Shown in pieces: positions 18,575-27,318 of a stretch of DNA of 38,545 nt. The stretch is taken from positions 1 to 38,545 of the forward strand of contig CAACVY010000024.1 of assembly GCA_900661335.1 (NCBI GenBank), given 5' to 3'. The notes beneath the pieces were generated by a model. The model was not told the DNA's origin and searched no databases. It saw only the letters and a program-made list of their open reading frames with translations. Each line of letters starts with the position of its first letter. The first letter of the stretch is position 1. This DNA comes from an uncultured bacterium. Lineage in GTDB: Bacteria > Verrucomicrobiota > Kiritimatiellia > PWTM01. The translations under genes were made by a program, and so were the position numbers.

Positions 18575-18596
18575 ACATCAACTTGGACTGCCAAGT
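18490..18596 (-). mobile_element. Possible transposase fragment next to the hydrolase remnant
   Basis: In one frame the minus strand reads QSKLMCDQVAWAV and then ATDGEGIPIHVEVLKGN, which resembles the catalytic-core region of IS4/IS1634-type DDE transposases, where a VxTDGEGIP segment is followed by GN. A stop codon lies just upstream and the frame is lost just downstream. No inverted repeats or complete element are visible. The assignment is from memory of the family pattern and is tentative. Confidence 0.3.
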
Positions 18597-18737
18597 TCAC
18601 ACCGCGGACTCGGCTCCCACAGTATTTGCTACTTTCACGCCAAACAACGCGATTGTATCGGCTTTTTCGAAAAACACCCGGAAGTCCAGCTAGAGGTGGT
18701 TCAACTTCACGTGCGATGGCTCTGGAAAACCACAAGA

Positions 18738-20009
18738 TCACCGTAAAGAAGCCGCGGAGGGGCGAAAGGCGTGAAGGCTCCCGTCAGCATCGCTGACGAG
18801 CAACCAGCCGGTGACGAGGGCGGGTGTGCTTCGCACTGCCCCACCCAACTGTACCTCCCATCCAATCCGCCCGTTGGCACAATCCACCGCATAAAAACGG
18901 CCATCTTCGGAGCCTACCCAAATCCACCGCCCGGCCAGTACCGGCGAACCCTCGATCCCTGCCCGCGCGTGGAACGTCCACAACACTTGCCCGTCACCTT
19001 TTCTAAATGCCCAGAGCCGTCCATCCTGAAAAGCCACGAAGACTGCGTCGTCCCCTAGCACTGGGCCGGCCAAACATGCGGCGTGCTGTTCGTGACTGCG
19101 ACGCCAACGTACCGTCCCGTCGGTCAACTCGATGGCGAGGACCTCCCCGCTATGTGTAGCGGCTATGATCCACGGGGGATCGACCGCGGTGGGAGCAGCC
19201 ACATACGATCCTGCCTCAACTGCTTGCCGCTTCTGCCCGTTAGCAACGTCCAAAACATAGATATTACCGTCGCAACTGCCAGCGATGACCTGCCCCGAAA
19301 CCACCGCAGGGGTACTATGCACGTAGCCCTCCGCTGCGTACGACCAAAGGTGCTGGCCACTGTCGCCATCAAACACATGCACCTGCGAATCGTATGCACC
19401 CACCACGATCCGCCAGGAGTTAGAGTGCCCCGCTACGTTGGGCGACGTCGCAATGCGCGCGCCGAGATTCGTGGACCAAAGGACCTGCCCGCCGTCGCTG
19501 GATACGACGCCCAACTCGCCTTCCTCTGTCCCCCACACCACCCGGTGGCCCCATACACGGGGTGCACAATTGAGAGTTCCCCGGAGGGGCCTTCGCCACC
19601 GCACACGTCCAGTGGCCAACTCCAAACAGACCAGTTCGTTGGACGCCCCGCCAATGAACACCTGGTCGGCCGCGATCACCGGCGACGATTTTTCCGCGGA
19701 GGGCAACCGAACCACCCAGGCGCGACGCAGCGGAGGCGAAATCTCCACCGATGCACGTCCGCGCAATGCGGCGTCGCCCCTCCAGCACGGCCATTCACCA
19801 GCGACACTTTGGAAATTTCCGGCGAGCCAAAGGCCCGCCCAAAGAAGTTCCGCACGGCCACGTCGACACGCGTACCATGCGAGGAGCCTCCGTTCGAGCC
19901 ACCGAACACGACCGCCGGTCCGCGCCGAACTCTCTCGTGCGTCATCGCTCCGCCACAGCGGAGATCGGTTTCCACCAAAAGCTACGCCAATAGGCTTCAT
20001 CGGTCGCAT
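18738..20009 (-). CDS. PQQ-type (outer-membrane BamB-like) beta-propeller protein
   Basis: About 423 residues containing repeated PQQ-propeller blades of the form VLAIELTDGTVRWRR, YVLDVANGQK, LWAFRKGDGQVLWTF and FYAVDCANGRIGWEV, each with the G-x-x-x-W closing tryptophan. Such proteins bind PQQ or serve as scaffolds; no quinone-specific catalytic residue is evident. A signal-like segment (LLWAGLWLAGNFQSVAG) precedes EWPCWRG, the usual opening of this family. The only in-frame ATG codons are at 20009 and 20000, giving an unusually long N-terminal region that overlaps the end of the upstream heme protein gene by about 60 bases. The two genes are probably co-expressed. Confidence 0.75.
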   Translation of the reverse strand: MRPMKPIGVAFGGNRSPLWRSDDARESSARTGGRVRWLERRLLAWYACRRGRAELLWAGLWLAGNFQSVAGEWPCWRGDAALRGRASVEISPPLRRAWVVRLPSAEKSSPVIAADQVFIGGASNELVCLELATGRVRWRRPLRGTLNCAPRVWGHRVVWGTEEGELGVVSSDGGQVLWSTNLGARIATSPNVAGHSNSWRIVVGAYDSQVHVFDGDSGQHLWSYAAEGYVHSTPAVVSGQVIAGSCDGNIYVLDVANGQKRQAVEAGSYVAAPTAVDPPWIIAATHSGEVLAIELTDGTVRWRRSHEQHAACLAGPVLGDDAVFVAFQDGRLWAFRKGDGQVLWTFHARAGIEGSPVLAGRWIWVGSEDGRFYAVDCANGRIGWEVQLGGAVRSTPALVTGWLLVSDADGSLHAFRPSAASLR

Positions 20010-22356
20010 ACGGATCCACGGGATCTTGCTCGGTCAAGTTCGCGGGCAATATGCCAAACCGCTGCATTTCTCGGATGTAATGGCGGTTGGGCCTGAACCC
20101 CGGCATGTCGAAGCGTTTGACCTCCCTCAGCGAACGCTGCCCCGCGTACGCCGCTTGCAGCAAGGCCACGTAGTGCGGATCGTTGGTGGACGCAAAGCCT
20201 TTCTCGCCGCACAACCCCAATCCACCTGCCTCGCGGGCCAACGGTGCGCGCAAAAGAATGGAGCGCTCCGGCTCATCGAGGTTGAGTAACCACGTTGGAT
20301 GATAGCCAAAAGTCCAGGTGTGTTGGACCTCGCCGCGCTCGTTCTTCCCCTCTTTGCGGTGGCACTCGACACACCGCGCCATTGCCTGGCCTGGGAATGG
20401 AACCGACGCGACTCCGCACCCCAGCGCCGCATAGGTGCCGGGATACGTGGCACTCGTTTCGATCCACAACCGCAGCAGTGTCGTTTCCCGTGGATCGAGC
20501 TGGACGCCATGGTGACCCGATGTAGCCACTCGGTACAGCCGGCTCGCCGAGCTTCCAATGGAACGGGGTGGCAAGTTACTTTGCGGCCGGTTCCGCCCAT
20601 CCGCAACCAAGCCGCGCCTCGTGATGTTCTGATAGCTCACCCGATACATGGCGGTGCGCCCGCCGGTGAGATCCAACCGGGCTGCGTACCGCTCGGGATT
20701 ATGGCAACGCACGCAATGACGATCCAAAATCGGTTGGACATCGCGAGAAAAATCCAATACGCTCGGAATTCCCTCGATTGGCTCAATCCGACTCGCAGGG
20801 CGCCGCATGGCCAATGGGGGCTGGCGGACCGGCAGCGACGTGGTTCGTTGTTCGTGACACCCCACGCACCCGATCCGCTCGCCCGGTCGAACGCTACACC
20901 AACTCTGCATGCGCTTGACCGAAAGATCGGCGGCGTCCAGTGCGACAAAAAAGATCGGCCGCAACGCAGGGACTTCGAAGTACGCGGACCCGTCGGGCTC
21001 CACCGGCACCGTTCCCAGAACCCGGGCCAGGGTGAAAGAGCCGCCGATGGTCAACGGTTCCATGCCGCCAGAAAAATTCACCGGTTTGGGAAGCTGCTCC
21101 AGGATTAGCAACCGCCGAATCTCGCCGCGCTGCACGCCGTCCATCCGCCGACCATGGTAGACGTCCAGCAACACCATTTCTCCGGCTTCCCGACGAAGAT
21201 CCACCCGATCCGGCACGACCATCTCGCGTGGCCGGCGGATCACAGGCCGAGGCTCATGCACGTCACGCCGAGGTTGGGCTCGAGCATCTGCGTCAGGCAA
21301 CTTCCAGATCACCTGCCGACGGCCGCCGCCGTCCAGTACACTGATCCCTTCGCTATCGGCGACCATGAAACAATTGGTCCCAAACGCCCAAGGATCGCGC
21401 AAGTCCGTCCGCGAGCTGATGGTTCGCGCGGACTCTTTGCGGTCCGGCCCATACCGCGGGTCCACGATGGTCAACCGGCCCCGATGTTCTGGAGCGCCAT
21501 GTCCCGGAGAAAAGATCGCCACCACGAATGGGGTTCCCTCGATGGGTTTGGCGTCCAGCATGACGTTGCCCGGGTTTTGATTGCCGAAGAATGCCATCAC
21601 TTGCGTCCCATCCGGATTCATCGTCCAAAGGTGGTGGTAGTCCAGTTGCGATCGGTCCACGTATTCCCAACGCATGTAGAGGATGCGCCCATCGGGTAAC
21701 GGCCACGGGGTGTTTTCATGTTCCAGGTTCGGGGACAGCATCCGCACCCCCGAGCCATCGGCATTGCAGATGTAAAGGGAGCCGACTCGCGTGTGCCAAC
21801 AGTTCACGAACCGGTGGTTCCGGCTGGACACAAACACGATGCGCCCATCGGACAAGTACGTCGGCTCGATATCGTCGTCCGGCCCGTCAGTGAGTTGTCG
21901 AAGCCCGGAGCCGTCCAAGCTCATTTCCCAGAGGTGGTAGGTGTGCGTGCCTCCGCGCCGCCAAGAGAACAGAATCCGGTCGGCGTCGTAGTGAACTTGA
22001 GGATCTCGGATCCCGCCTTTGGGATCCTCGAGCAAGACCTTGCACTCACCGGTGCGGAGATTGAGGCGACACATCCGGGCGCCCTCGCCATAGGCCCAGT
22101 ACACGCCGTCCTCGAATTTGAACGCCAAGCGCTGAGGGTCCGGCAAATCGCTGGCGTAGTTTCCAAAGTTCGCATACCAGTGGTCGCGCCCAGACACGCG
22201 TACGGTGAACACGATGTCGGTGACCTGGCTCATCGGACCGGCGAGCAACTCCGCCAGCCAGTTCGTGTCCACGCCATTGGACGTGGAAGCCCACAGCACG
22301 AGCCCCCCAAGGTACAGGGCCCCGCGCGACGCTCGGGGCATGTGCGAATGCACCAT
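19942..22356 (-). CDS. Multi-heme c-type protein with TolB-like propeller (hydrazine-synthase-alpha-like)
   Basis: An 804-residue exported protein. After a short signal peptide, an N-terminal TolB/WD40-like propeller is visible: RILFSWRRGG, then WEMSLDGSGLRQLTDGPDDD, then RIVFVSSRNH and YICNADGSGVRML. Propeller blades of this type occur in TolB and in the hydrazine synthase alpha subunit. Three CxxCH heme-binding motifs follow: CVGCH near 496, CVRCH near 548 and CVECH near 661. FSRDVQPILDRHCVRCH is a typical planctomycete-type cytochrome segment. The architecture matches HZS-alpha paralogues found widely outside anammox bacteria, whose function is unknown; hydrazine synthesis is not implied. 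The ATG at 22356 has AAGGAG about 10 bases upstream. Confidence 0.85.
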   Translation of the reverse strand: MVHSHMPRASRGALYLGGLVLWASTSNGVDTNWLAELLAGPMSQVTDIVFTVRVSGRDHWYANFGNYASDLPDPQRLAFKFEDGVYWAYGEGARMCRLNLRTGECKVLLEDPKGGIRDPQVHYDADRILFSWRRGGTHTYHLWEMSLDGSGLRQLTDGPDDDIEPTYLSDGRIVFVSSRNHRFVNCWHTRVGSLYICNADGSGVRMLSPNLEHENTPWPLPDGRILYMRWEYVDRSQLDYHHLWTMNPDGTQVMAFFGNQNPGNVMLDAKPIEGTPFVVAIFSPGHGAPEHRGRLTIVDPRYGPDRKESARTISSRTDLRDPWAFGTNCFMVADSEGISVLDGGGRRQVIWKLPDADARAQPRRDVHEPRPVIRRPREMVVPDRVDLRREAGEMVLLDVYHGRRMDGVQRGEIRRLLILEQLPKPVNFSGGMEPLTIGGSFTLARVLGTVPVEPDGSAYFEVPALRPIFFVALDAADLSVKRMQSWCSVRPGERIGCVGCHEQRTTSLPVRQPPLAMRRPASRIEPIEGIPSVLDFSRDVQPILDRHCVRCHNPERYAARLDLTGGRTAMYRVSYQNITRRGLVADGRNRPQSNLPPRSIGSSASRLYRVATSGHHGVQLDPRETTLLRLWIETSATYPGTYAALGCGVASVPFPGQAMARCVECHRKEGKNERGEVQHTWTFGYHPTWLLNLDEPERSILLRAPLAREAGGLGLCGEKGFASTNDPHYVALLQAAYAGQRSLREVKRFDMPGFRPNRHYIREMQRFGILPANLTEQDPVDPYATDEAYWRSFWWKPISAVAER

Positions 22357-22722
22357 CGTGAACGATCTCCTTGGTTACGAGCCCAGCCTACTCCAACGAT
22401 GAGTTGCGTGCAATGTATGAGAGCGTGAGTTCGGGCCACTCCCAGCTACAGGCCGTCCCCCCAAGCGCGGTTCATCCTCTGTCCAAACAGGTCCTCTTCT
22501 GGATCCATTCCTTCGACACCATCGAGCAGCTCCGTCCGGCCCCTGTGGCCTTCGTAGACTTCAACAACCACCTTTGGCCTGTCGAACAGATTGGGTTCCG
22601 TTCGCCTGCTCAAGCCCGGTAAGTCTTTCTGAAGTCGGTCACATGAATCACTCTTCTCTTGCCACTTATCCAAACAACCCGGGTGCGCTACAATCCCATT
22701 TGAATTGGCCAAGGAGACGCCT
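22357..22722. other. Divergent intergenic region
   Basis: The 366 bases separate the heme protein gene (minus) from the glycosidase-like gene (plus). No credible gene is seen. A possible -10 element TACAAT lies at 22689-22694, ahead of the AAGGAG (22711-22716) of the plus-strand gene, but its -35 is poor. The divergent arrangement means promoters for both genes must lie here. Confidence 0.4.
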
Positions 22723-24819
22723 ATGCGCGCGCAACGAAACACAGTTCGAAGGATCCTTCAGTCCGCGGCCGTCGGCTGGGCCTCGATCCTCCTGGCTTCC
22801 GACTACCACGCGCCGGCAAAATTTAAGGTGACCGAGACCGTCCTGACCCCCGCCGTGGGCCCATTCTCGGCTACCATTGGGTCAGTGGGCAACAGCCTGA
22901 TGAACTTCAGCTTCGAACCCGTGGAGTTTCGCACCTGTTTTTTCGCCGAAGCGGATGCCCCCGATCGGGTGATCGTCGAGCCCCGGGTCCTTACCCATTA
23001 CGACTCGTTTCGGGAAGGGTTCTATGACGGCGCCGAAGTCCGCGTGTATCGAATCGTCCATGGAAAATTTCAATTGGTTCGCCGGGACCACGTGGCGCGC
23101 AGCCATCTGAGCGCTTGGTACCCGGTCGGCGCAAAAACGGAGTTGATCGCGCCGACCGAAACCTTACACGAACTTGCGTTCGCCCCTTGGAATCGTCGCG
23201 ACGAACCTTACTTTTTCACCCTCAAGGCGGTGGCCAGCAACGGCGTGGAGTCCCTCCCAGCCCCCGCCGTTCGCGTCGTGAATTCCGGTTCTCCCATACG
23301 CCCCCAACCGCGAAGTGCGCGTGGGGTGACTTTCAAACCCGACTCGCGAGTCGCGGCTACCGACGTGGTACCGCCGGCTCCATCGGATTTCCGAGCGGAG
23401 TGGGATGGCCCCCGCGGAGTAGTCGTGTTCACCTGGTCCGCCGTTCCCGGCGTGGCCGGCTACAGGTTGTATAAGTCCGACTATCCGCCCGACCAGCAGC
23501 ACCCAAGATTCGAGCTCGTCCTTGCAGGCCGCGCTAGCGACCCCATCCAGTACATTCGGAAGGGCGATTGGGTCGTCGTTGGCAAGCCGATCCTGCAGCC
23601 GTCAAGAAACCGCTTGCTTTCCAACCGCGTCTGGGCCGACGCGCGATCTCACCGAACCTTGTTGCCTTCGGGGCTGGACACTTTCCCGGACGAACATCCG
23701 GGCCAAACCTGGCAGTACGACCGCCCGCCGACCGCGACACCCTCCCCTGAGCTGGGTCAATTCGTTCTGAAAGTTTCGCTGCGGGATGGCCAAGTGTTCC
23801 GACTCGCCAAGTACAACCACGCCGGCACGGATCAAAGTTGGTACGAAGTGCTCCAACCGCACCAAACCTACACCGTAGAGGTCTGGCTCAAGCAAGAGGG
23901 TATGACTGACCCAACCTTCACGTTTTCGTTCACGGGGTTTTATCGCGACAAGATCCCGCCCATCGTGTGGGTCGCTGATAATGAATGGAAACGGTACCGC
24001 GCGAGGTTCACCGTGCCGGAGCTCTGGGAAGGTCAGCGCGGCGTCGGCCAAATGGTCTTCGAGTTCAAAGGGCCCGGCACCGTTTGGATGGACAACCTCC
24101 GCGTGTACTCCGACGCAGCTCCGTTCCTCGACTACCTGCCCTATGAGTGCCAAGCGCTGGAACGCTCCGGCATGAAGTGCCTTCGGACCCACGGGTTCAT
24201 CAAAACAGGTATGACGACCTACTCCATGGAGCAACTGACCAACGTTCGGGGAGCTAGCAGCGGAATCCACAAAGAAAACACCTTGGAACAGATCCTCAGC
24301 ATTCTGCGACGCGCGAAGCTGCATCCATGGTTGCAAATCGAACTGCACATGTCACCAGAAGAGTGGCAAGCGTTCATTGAGTATCTGGCCGCTCCGTACG
24401 ACCCGGCCACCGATTCGCCACAGAGCAAGCCGTGGGCCTACAAGCGGTTCAACCAGGGTCAAGCCAAAGCATGGACGGAGGAGTTCGAGACCATCTACTT
24501 TGAGCTGAGCAACGAAACCTGGAACTGGTTGTTCAAACCGTGGGTGTTCGAGAGCATGACCGACGCGGCCACCGGTATAAAGTACGACCGAGGTGAAGTT
24601 TACGGCTTGTTCCAAGAGCACGTGTACGAATGCTTCACGCGTAGTCCCTACTGGCGGTCCTCGGGTCTGGACAAAAAAATGCACTTCGTCATCGGAGGTT
24701 GGGCGATCAACAAGTACGGCACTCTGGCGGCCTCACGATCCCCTCACTCACGGTACCTGACGATTGCGGACTACAACGGGGGGGTGGGACGAGGGAGAAG
24801 GCCCCAGTGCAGGAGATGA
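22723..24819 (+). CDS. Secreted glycosidase-like protein, N-terminal part (frameshifted)
   Basis: This frame gives 698 residues from the ATG at 22723, with AAGGAG 6 bases upstream and a signal peptide ending near LLAS. Residues about 50-220 are beta-rich. A fibronectin-III-like stretch follows (PPAPSDFRAEWD, then GVAGYRLYKSD). A CBM-like jelly roll comes next (TYTVEVWLKQEG, then GTVWMDNLRVYSD). From about 480 a TIM-barrel begins, with SGMKCLRTHGF, HPWLQIELHMSPEEW and FELSNETWNW; the Glu of SNETWN near residue 597 is the likely acid/base of a clan-A-type glycosidase. The frame leaves the real sequence after ADYNGG at a run of seven G (24778-24784) and stops at 24819. The coding sequence plainly continues in the next frame to 25642. 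Confidence 0.75.
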   Translation: MRAQRNTVRRILQSAAVGWASILLASDYHAPAKFKVTETVLTPAVGPFSATIGSVGNSLMNFSFEPVEFRTCFFAEADAPDRVIVEPRVLTHYDSFREGFYDGAEVRVYRIVHGKFQLVRRDHVARSHLSAWYPVGAKTELIAPTETLHELAFAPWNRRDEPYFFTLKAVASNGVESLPAPAVRVVNSGSPIRPQPRSARGVTFKPDSRVAATDVVPPAPSDFRAEWDGPRGVVVFTWSAVPGVAGYRLYKSDYPPDQQHPRFELVLAGRASDPIQYIRKGDWVVVGKPILQPSRNRLLSNRVWADARSHRTLLPSGLDTFPDEHPGQTWQYDRPPTATPSPELGQFVLKVSLRDGQVFRLAKYNHAGTDQSWYEVLQPHQTYTVEVWLKQEGMTDPTFTFSFTGFYRDKIPPIVWVADNEWKRYRARFTVPELWEGQRGVGQMVFEFKGPGTVWMDNLRVYSDAAPFLDYLPYECQALERSGMKCLRTHGFIKTGMTTYSMEQLTNVRGASSGIHKENTLEQILSILRRAKLHPWLQIELHMSPEEWQAFIEYLAAPYDPATDSPQSKPWAYKRFNQGQAKAWTEEFETIYFELSNETWNWLFKPWVFESMTDAATGIKYDRGEVYGLFQEHVYECFTRSPYWRSSGLDKKMHFVIGGWAINKYGTLAASRSPHSRYLTIADYNGGVGRGRRPQCRR

Positions 24820-25642
24820 TCCCAGCCTGTTCCGAGTGCTTCTACACGTACCGCAGAAATCCGATCCCCGTGCACGGCAGCTTCGCGCGGACCGGGACGA
24901 GTTGCGCCGCACGGTCAACCCGTCGTTGGAGATCGGCACGTACGAAGCGGGGCCGGGGTACGCCCTCAGCGGTTTGAACAATCAACCGAAGATGACGGAC
25001 GAAGAGGTCGCCGCACAAGAACGGACAATGAAGAGCCTCGCCGGTGGCACCGCAACGCTCGACAGCTTCCTCAACAAGGCCGTGCACGGGTTCACGCTGC
25101 AAAACTTTTTCACTTTCTTCCACGGCCGGACGCACTGGGTGTCTCATACCGCATGGTACCGAGGAGCGCGTCCGCACCCCTGTTGGCTGGCGCTGGAGCT
25201 GTTTAACCGCGAAGGTACGGGGGATTTCCTACGAGTGGACACGCTTCAAGTCCCTACGGCGGATCTCGAAGCCTACAAGCGCAGGAAGGCAGTGAAGGAC
25301 GCACCACTGGCGGCCTGTTACGCGACGCGCCGCGGCGACCGCGTAAACGTCTTTCTTCTCTCGCGAAAGCTCGACAATTATCCGGTGCCAGGCAACGACG
25401 GCTACACACCGGTCACGATCGAGCTGCCGTTCAATCGAACGAAGAAACTCACGCTATACAAAATCGCCGGCGATCCGCGGGCGACGAACATCGAGGCCGA
25501 GCATGTGCGGATTGAGACGGTGGCGTTGCCGATCGAGGTGTTCACCAATCCGTTCGTAATCAACGATCGCACCGGAGCTGATCCACGTGGCCTCCCCCCT
25601 GCCGCCACGCTGTTGTACGTCTTCGAAGGCATTTCGCCGTAG
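24764..25642 (+). CDS. Secreted glycosidase-like protein, C-terminal part (frameshifted)
   Basis: This frame continues the previous protein: with six rather than seven G the reading would run ADYNGGWDEGEGPSAGDDP without a break. It has no start signal of its own (the first in-frame start is a TTG with no ribosome site). Recognisable segments are SLEIGTYEAGPGYALSGL, where the Glu of EIGTYEAGPG could be the second catalytic Glu of a GH39/GH51-like barrel, followed by NFFTFFHGRTHWVSH. A C-terminal beta-sandwich with VNVFLLSRKLDNYPV and a closing LLYVFEGISP completes it. The whole gene would encode about 970 residues. Either it is a pseudogene, the run of G varies by slippage, or it is a sequencing error. 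Confidence 0.65.
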   Translation: MRTTTGGWDEGEGPSAGDDPSLFRVLLHVPQKSDPRARQLRADRDELRRTVNPSLEIGTYEAGPGYALSGLNNQPKMTDEEVAAQERTMKSLAGGTATLDSFLNKAVHGFTLQNFFTFFHGRTHWVSHTAWYRGARPHPCWLALELFNREGTGDFLRVDTLQVPTADLEAYKRRKAVKDAPLAACYATRRGDRVNVFLLSRKLDNYPVPGNDGYTPVTIELPFNRTKKLTLYKIAGDPRATNIEAEHVRIETVALPIEVFTNPFVINDRTGADPRGLPPAATLLYVFEGISP

Positions 25643-25881
25643 GTGCGTCTCCGTGGACCGTGGTGCTTCCAAACCAGGCCGGCACTGACACGACCCGGTC
25701 ACCGTTGGACATGAGAATCCACGGAGGATTCTTTCAGTATCTCCCATTTTCGCCTGGCAGTCCTCCGCAAGAACCAACCGCGTCCATCCCGACACTTTCT
25801 GGTCTCCAACGGGCCTGGGACGGGAGCCACGCTGGGTTTTCGCGCTCCAACCTGCGAACGATGCTGGGCTGGCAGGAGCGT

Positions 25882-25910
25882 AGCGCGGACAACTCCGCGC
25901 TTACGTTTTT
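25882..25910 (+). terminator. Intrinsic terminator between convergent genes
   Basis: AGCGCGGA (25882-25889), loop CAAC, TCCGCGCT (25894-25901) form a perfect 8-base-pair stem. It can be extended by GTA/TAC across one bulge, and is followed by TTTTT at 25906-25910. It would end plus-strand transcription from the glycosidase-like gene. It stands 17 bases from the stop of the convergent MocA gene. Confidence 0.65.
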
Positions 25911-25926
25911 CGACGGAACTGCAGGT

Positions 25927-27318
25927 TCAATCCAGTTCGTAGCCCGAGCGGTACGTGCGCCGTAGCCAACGGTTGGCCTCGGGATGGTTGGTGAACTTGA
26001 ACGCCACTGGATCCCACTCCAAACGCGCCCGAGTCCGAATCGCCACGTTGCCGGCCAACACGAGTTCGGTCAGTGGCCCGGAATGGTCGAACGAGTTATC
26101 CACGCGCGGTGCACCTTTGATCGCCGCGATCCACTCTTTGTAATGCCCCGGCGAGCGCGGCATCGTGGGTGGGGGCGCGTGCGGGGCGTATTCCCTCATT
26201 CGCGACTCGGGGATCAATCGACTGTCCAGCATCACGCCCTTGTCCCCGATGTACAGCTGGCCGTTCTCCATTTTGTCCCAATCCCGCTCCGGCTCCAGCG
26301 CCTCGGGACGAGGAGGCTTCTTTCCTCCGTCGTACCAGACGAGTTTCAACGGCTTGCGCCCACCGGGACGAGGGAACGTGTAGGTGACCACGGACCACTC
26401 CGGATACATTTCGTCCGTGAACGGGCCGCAATCGGCCTCGACAGTGAACGGCCCTTTCATCTCGTCCAGCGCCCAGAAAATGGGATTGATGACGTGGCAC
26501 CCGATGTCGCCGAGCGCGCCAGTGCCGAAGTCCCACCAACCACGCCAGACGAAGGGATGGTAGACGGCTTCATGCTTATGCCGCTTGAAACTTTCCATCT
26601 GCCGTACCGGGTGGTCGGCCGGCCACTTCGCCACATAGGGCCGCATGGGAGCCGGCCCGATCCAACTATCCCAGTCCAAGCCTTCAGGTACCGGGTCCTG
26701 GCCGGCAGGACGCGTGGCGCCCTGAGGCCAGATCGGTCGGTTGGTCCAAATGTGCGCTTCAAGCACCTCGCCGATGGCGCCGGCGCGGATCATTTCGATG
26801 AATCGCCGCGTCTCTTCGGAAGCCTGACCTTGGTTGCCCATCTTAGACACCACTTTGTGATGTCGGGCCGCCAGAGTGAGCTGGCGCGCCTCCCACATGG
26901 AGTGCGTCAGGGGTTTTTGAACCAGCACGTGCTTGCCCCGGCGAATCGCCCACAGCGCGGCAGGAAAGTGGGTGTGGTCTGGCGTCGCGATGACCACCGC
27001 GTCGAACTCCGACGAGATTTCGTCGAACATCTTTCGAAAATCGGTGTACCGGCGAGCTTCCGGAAACTTCTTGATCGTGGGGCCCGCGCGGCCGAAATCC
27101 ACGTCGCAGATCGCCACGATCTTGCCGCCAGCTTCGGCGGTTTCCACCGCATCGCTGTGCCCTTTGCCGCCCGCGCCGATGACGGCGACGCGCACCTGTT
27201 CACTGGGCGGCGGTTCTTGACCACGGCCGACCACCCAAGCCGGCAGGATCAAAAGACCAGTGCTGTTGCGTAGAAACTGACGACGTCCCATCCGGAACAC
27301 CGTTCGGCGTGGACTCAT
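25927..27318 (-). CDS. Tat-exported Gfo/Idh/MocA family oxidoreductase (second copy)
   Basis: A 463-residue protein. The start at 27318 overlaps the sulfatase stop by ATGA and has AAAGGGG upstream. MGRRQFLRNSTGLLILPAW is a twin-arginine signal. The Rossmann motif VRVAVIGAGGKGH, ICDVD, IATPDHTHF and QKPLTHSMWE follow; Gln replaces the usual Glu of EKP, but the lysine is kept. The C-terminal domain has GALGDIGCHVINP and YHPFVWRGWWDFG. The family oxidises or reduces sugars or hydrolyses glycosides through an NAD hydride step; which applies here is unknown. It is only distantly similar to the MocA protein at 11736. Coupling to a sulfatase suggests action on the desulfated sugar. Confidence 0.9.
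   Translation of the reverse strand: MSPRRTVFRMGRRQFLRNSTGLLILPAWVVGRGQEPPPSEQVRVAVIGAGGKGHSDAVETAEAGGKIVAICDVDFGRAGPTIKKFPEARRYTDFRKMFDEISSEFDAVVIATPDHTHFPAALWAIRRGKHVLVQKPLTHSMWEARQLTLAARHHKVVSKMGNQGQASEETRRFIEMIRAGAIGEVLEAHIWTNRPIWPQGATRPAGQDPVPEGLDWDSWIGPAPMRPYVAKWPADHPVRQMESFKRHKHEAVYHPFVWRGWWDFGTGALGDIGCHVINPIFWALDEMKGPFTVEADCGPFTDEMYPEWSVVTYTFPRPGGRKPLKLVWYDGGKKPPRPEALEPERDWDKMENGQLYIGDKGVMLDSRLIPESRMREYAPHAPPPTMPRSPGHYKEWIAAIKGAPRVDNSFDHSGPLTELVLAGNVAIRTRARLEWDPVAFKFTNHPEANRWLRRTYRSGYELD

Noticed and set aside
19942-22356. Evidence of anammox metabolism from the HZS-alpha-like protein
   Set aside because: No beta/gamma hydrazine synthase subunits or hydrazine dehydrogenase are present. 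Such paralogues are common outside anammox bacteria.
25984-27273. A 429-residue plus-strand open frame opposite the second MocA gene
   Set aside because: It is antisense to an unambiguous MocA protein and lacks a start signal or family match.
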